This document shows, piece by piece, positions 55,101-61,100 of a DNA stretch of 64,000 bases. Origin of the DNA: JAYODW01 sp038116745 (GTDB taxonomy: Bacteria > Pseudomonadota > Gammaproteobacteria > Ga0077536); assembly GCA_038116745.1 (NCBI GenBank), contig JAYODW010000022.1:1-64000 (forward strand). The letters run 5' to 3'. Both the position numbers and the translations under genes were made by a program. How positions within the stretch are numbered: the first letter of the stretch is position 1; every line of letters starts with the position of its first letter. Under the pieces are notes generated by a model that was not told the DNA's origin, made no database searches, and saw nothing but the letters and a program-made list of their open reading frames with translations.

Positions 55101-58100
55101 TTCGTCATCGGCTCACCGACTATTGTGCTGCAGGACGTGTCGCTCGACGTCGGGACCGTGTTCGGCAGCTTCCTCAACGACACGCTGGATGTCATCAGCG
55201 ACATCGTGACCCCATTTAAGCCCGTCGTTGAGCTTCTGACCGAAGCCATTGACATGGGGATCCAGGAATTTTCTCTGATTGATCTGGCCTATCTCCGTTT
55301 GCCTGCGAGTACCGTCGACTCCGCCAAACGCATTCTTGAGATCATCAAGGACACCATCGAGTTCATCGACCAGCTCAGCGATTTATCCGACGGCGGGATC
55401 ATCAACTTCGGCACCTTCACCCTGGGCGGCTCCTCGCTCGGCAAAGATGCCGGTGCCACCTCTGCCAACGATGTGGCCCTGGCGGGAGCCGACACCAGCA
55501 GTCTGTCGCCCAGTCAGCAGAAGGCGCTGGCGGGCCCGGACACCAGTGGTGCGCCGGATAGCAAAACCGCCGGCACCAGCTCAAATGCAGGCAGCGGGAC
55601 CACGCAGAAACGTCCGCTGCCCAAGAAACGCTTCAGCATGCCGATCCTCGAAGACCCGGCGTCCTTCCTGGACTTTCTCCTCGACAAAGCTCCGGTCGAT
55701 CTTTTCTATTACGACCTGCCGGATATCGATCTGCTGTTCAAATACCGCGCGACTTACCCGGTTTTTCCTGGACTAAACGCGGGTCTCGGCGGCAGGATAG
55801 GCGCATCGACTAATTTCGATATCGGCTTCGACACCAGCGGGTTCAGCCAGTGGCGTGCGACCTGGGATCCGGAGCTCGGCTATGACGACCCGGCGAAGTA
55901 CAACTGGGAAGATATTGGCCTCATCTTTAATGGCTTCTATCTCGACGACCACGGCTTTGAAAACACCCCAGAGGATCAGCCCGAGGTCACACTGACAGCG
56001 GCCATTGTCGCGTCTGCCAGCGTCGGGATCGGCGGGCTGGTGGAAGCCGGTGTGCGCGGCGGCATCGAAGCGCTGATCGAGCTTGACCTCAATGACACCG
56101 TCAGCTTCGGTGAAGATCCGGATGCGCTGCCCCTCGGTGACGGCAAGCTCTATGGCGAGGAGTTACTGAAACGCATAGGCCAGGGCCCTGACTGCCTGTT
56201 CGACTGGAGTGGAACACTCACAGCATTCCTGGAAGCCTACTTCTGGGTCGGCATCAACATGGGTTTCACCGAGATCACCCTGTTTGAAGCGGCTGAGCGG
56301 TTTATCGAAGAAGTCATTGCAGACTTCAACTACGAGTGCGTGCTCGACCGCCCGGATGACATCGCCGACCTCAACCTGCAGACCGATGAACTTCTCCTGC
56401 GCTACCTGGGAGGCGATGACCAGGGTCCGCAGAACTACATCGTTACCAGCGCTGTAGGCGATGACACTCTCACGCTTGCCTCTTTGGAAGACCGCGGACT
56501 GATCGACGCCGAGTTCTACGACAGCACGTCAATCAAGGCCCTGCAGGCTGAGCTCGACCAGCTCCGATTGAGCCTGCAGAGCGCCGACAATAAGGACGTC
56601 ATCGTCGTTTCAACCGGCGGTCTGGCAGAGATATTTATCGCCAGCGAGGTGAAGTCGATCCGTGCCGAAGGCACGCCCCTGATGGATATGTTCGACTTTC
56701 AGGGCGTGAACGGTCGGATCGAGACCATCACGCTCAATACCCAGGGCGGCAACGACATCATCCTCATGTCTGCCGACGAGAACAGCGCTCCCCTGGCCGC
56801 GCTGTCCGTCGACAGCGGCGAGGGCGACGACTTCATTCGTATCGACCCGGGATTGTTTGCCGCATCCACCGGCACGGCTTACACCATTGCCGGCGGCAAG
56901 GGTAACGACCGCATACGGCTGCTGATTAACGAAGATGACACCCCCGGCGAGTCTTCCGAGCGGCTGGCATACAGCGGGGTCCTGATCCGTGGCAACGAGG
57001 GCGACGACACGCTGTTCGGCCACAACGGCGAGGAGCGCATTGAAGGTGGCGAAGGCAACGATCGCATCATCGCCTATCGGGGCGACGACGTACTGATCGG
57101 CGGCCTGGGCGATGACTTCATCGCCGGCGGCTTTGGCAACGACACCATCTGGGGCGATCTCGAAAATGACGTCAGCAGCGGTGGTCAGGATAAGGTTTAT
57201 GCCGGCGGTGGCGACGATACCGTCCACGGCGGCGGCGAAGATGACCAGCTTTTTGGTGAGACCGGAAAGGACACGATCTTCGGCGATGACGGCGACGACC
57301 AGATCCGAGGCGGCCTCGGGGACGACGACCTCTACGGCGGCGCCGGGGACGACGTAGCCAGCTGGGAAGCGGGCGGCATCGGTCTCGCGGCAAAGTACGA
57401 CGCGGTCGCCGAGGGCGACGGTCAGGACACGTTCAGCGGAGGCAGCGGCGAGGACCAGCTGAGCATGCTCGGCTACATTCTCGACGCGCAGGCGTTCTAC
57501 GACGATCCCGACAACTATGTCGTCGATGATGCGTTCGCCGATCTGATTCGAATCGGGACAGAGGCCGACACCGATGACGAGGGTAAGCAACGGGCCAGCG
57601 TGAGCTGGACGCATGGCACTCGCCCCGCTGTGCAGATGAATCTTGGGGAGGTGGAGGGCCTGCGCTTCGACGCCGGACTCGGCGCCGATGACATTCTCAT
57701 CCAGGACATTCAATACACCGCGCTGACCAACATCCGCGCGAGCAGTGGCGAAGAGCAGGCGGTAATCGATGAATTGCGGCCGGCACGCGATACTGACGGC
57801 GTCTCACAGGGTCAGGATCTCAAAATAGACGGTGCTGTAGGCGACACCTTCAGCATCAGGATCGGCGCATACGGCGAGCCCACCGGCGCTATCGAGATCG
57901 CTGGTGAGAACGGCATCGTAGACCATCAGACGACAGCGCTGCGTATCGAGGAGGCACTGCGGCAGCTGCTGGGCAACAACGAGCTGAGCGTGTCTTTTGA
58001 CACCAAGCTGGTCAAAACCGTGAACGACAAGGGTGAAACGGTGACCAGCCCGGAAGCCGGACCGCGCGGCTACGTCGTACGCGACATGGGCGTGGTGACC

Positions 58101-61100
58101 GATCAGCTCCTGGTTGAATCTGCCGAGCTGACCCTCGAGACACGGACGCTTCAAACGCTGGGGCTGAGCGGTCCGTCCGGCGGTACGCTGCGTCTCGCCC
58201 TCGGCGCCGGCGGTGCCGAAACCGACAACATTACCCTGGTAGATGATGGGGCCGGGGCTGTCGAAACCACCGCAACCGCTCAGGCCATACAGCAGGCACT
58301 GAGCAAACTGGCGGGGCTCGAGGTCGTATCGGTCAGCTACGAGGGCGCACTCAACGCCTATCTGGTCGCGGGGCTGCCGGCTGACACGCCTCTGCTCAGT
58401 CTGAGCAATAACGATCTGAGCGCAGGGGTTACGCTGTCCTCGGCCGCATTTGCGCAGGAACTCACCCTGGACGCCCTGCCAGGACAGAGTCTCCGGCTCC
58501 GATTTGGAGAAACCGGCACCGCGGCTGGCGCTGTAACCATCGCCGAACCGACCAAAACCGCCGGGCATATCGCGAATGCTCTGAATGCCCTAGGCGGCTT
58601 CAGCGGGCTTAGCGTCAGCTACGTTGAGCCGACTGGAACAGACATCTTCGGCAACGCGCTGCCGGGCGCCTACTTCGTGACCGGGTTCACCGCTCAGCAG
58701 AGCGCCCTCGAAATGGTGAGCGCTGAGACGGACACTACTCCGGTCAGCGGCACCTCAAGCGTGACCCAGCAGCTTTTCATCACGGGCCAGGCGGGCGAGA
58801 GCTTCTACCTGCAGTTTGGCGCAGACGGTAAACGCTCTGACGCTATCGAACTCGCGATCGACGAAAGCGGAGAGGCCGTCCAGATCACCGCCGACGATCT
58901 GCTCGATGTCCAGGGTCTGCTTACCGCTCTGCAGGAGCGTCGTGACCTGGTTTCGGTTCTGGTCTGGGAGGCTGCAACCGAGGAGCAGCAGGACGTCATC
59001 GATGACACCAGCGGCGCTGCTCCCAGCCAGGACCAAATCACCGCGCTTCTGGCCGCATTGAACAAAGTGATCAGCGATGATTCGGTTTACGACAAGGAGC
59101 GTTTTGCCGGCGTCCAGCTACGACCTGAGACAGCAGCCCTACGCGCCCAGGTCCCTGAAGATGGCCGTGTCCGGCTGCTCAACCGATTGTTGCTCGAAGA
59201 CAGGTTCGACGCCATCAGGAAGAGCACCTCCGGCGGCGTCGATACTGAGGCGAGCGCTGCTGCCATCGAACAAGCCCTGCAGGCGCTGCCCGGTGGCGAT
59301 TCGGCTCTTGTCGTATTCGATGAAACGCTCAGCGCTTACGTGGTCACGGGCCTTGACGGGGCGACACACGGTCTCATCGTCACCGCGGACGACAGCGCTA
59401 TCCCGGCCGCATCGCGTGTCGAGGTGCTGCGGCATATCACGCTGAACGGTCCCCCGCACCAAGATTTCCGCCTGCGTTTCGGTCCCGGAGGCCTGGCGAC
59501 TGCGGCGATCAGAATCGACGAGACCAAGGCTGTCACAGCGGACCGTCTCGCAACGGCTCTGCAGGGCGCAACGGGCAATACAGCCGTCACCGTCTCCTGG
59601 GAGTCCACGCTGGGAGAGTACGTGATCGCCGGACTAGAAGCGCCCGGTGACTCGATAGCCCTGGCTGCGGCCGATCCCGGGATCGTTTTTGAGCGCTCCA
59701 TCGGCAACGAACTGTTCCGCATTTTCCGCAGCACCGGCGACGGCGCGATCGATCGGGTCATCGTTGAAGGCGAAGACGGGGTTACTGGGGAGGACGACTA
59801 CCGCGTGCGGTCGACCAACGCGCTGGCCCTGGACGGCACGGCCAAACCGGCCATGCGTTTCGAGCTGCTAGACGGCGGCGTGACCGAAACCGGCGACCTG
59901 ACCAGCTACGTCATCATCGACGTGTTCGGCCTGGAGCGTCCGGATTACCTCAGGCTGAACACGCTGGGCGGCGCGGACACCCTTGACGCCAGTAGCGTCG
60001 GCGAAGGGATCGTGGCGGAACTCGTGCTCGATGGCGGCGCTCAGGACGACACGATCCTGGGCAGCCGCCTCAGCGACATCAGCGACGTCATCATCGGCGG
60101 CGCCGGCTCTGATCGCGTCACCGGCGGTGTCGGTGAGGATCAGTTCTTCGAATGGACCGACGACCCGACAGCGGACGCCAACCTGCCGGGAGATAAGGAC
60201 ACGCTCATCGAGCGCCGGGATGCGGACTTTGAACTGACCGATAAGTCGCTGGTAATTGACGACATCGCGCTCCACGACCAGTACGGCCGTGAAGAGGAGT
60301 CGTTTGCGAAGATTTTTGAAGGCGTGGAACTCTATGGGCGCAGCGGTGCCAATCGCTTCACAGTCTACAACTGGTCCGAAAGTGGCCTCCTCGACGGCTA
60401 CAAAGGCGGCGACACCTACATTCTCGAAGCGCCCCCCAGCGCACTGGGGCAGCAGTTCCTGGATATCCGCGACACCGGCGCCAGCGGCATCGACCGGCTG
60501 ACCTATAAAGGGCTTAACGACGCGGCAAACGGGGACACTATCCAGCTCGACACCGTCTACGACCTGAATCGGATCGAGGACGGCGACCCCGTTTTCAGCG
60601 AATCGCGCTGGACCGAGTTCGGCAATCCGGGCGACGGTCTCATCATTGCGCACTTCGACCCCACGCAAAGCGGCTACGGTGCGAAATCACCCGACGATGA
60701 AGAAGCCATGCTGGCCGTCACGGCCAGCTCCCTCAGCCGCGGCGATCACTTCCAGGTCATCAACTACTTCACTGTCGAGGAGGTCACGGTTTTCGCGGGT
60801 GCGGGCAATGACCGCATCATCTCTGACAGCACCTCGACCAAAATCGACATTTTCGGCAACGCCGGGGACGACGAGTTCTACATCGGCTCTGTCCTTAAAA
60901 CTGAAGATGTTCTCATCGAGGGGCAGATTGTCACGGTCGTCAAAGAGATCACTCAGGGCGCCAATTTCAACGGCACACGCTACTTCGGTGGCGATGATGA
61001 CGATTACTTCGAGGTCAACCACAACATTGCCGACATCGACCTGTTCGGTGACAACGGCGACGATGTTTTCCTGATTAAGGCCCTGCTGACCCTCGATGAA

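Noticed and set aside
56610..57713. 367-codon minus-strand open frame opposite RTX block 4
   Set aside because: The repetitive GGxGxD coding on the plus strand produces an antisense frame of Val/Ile/Asp repeats; no start signal or family match.
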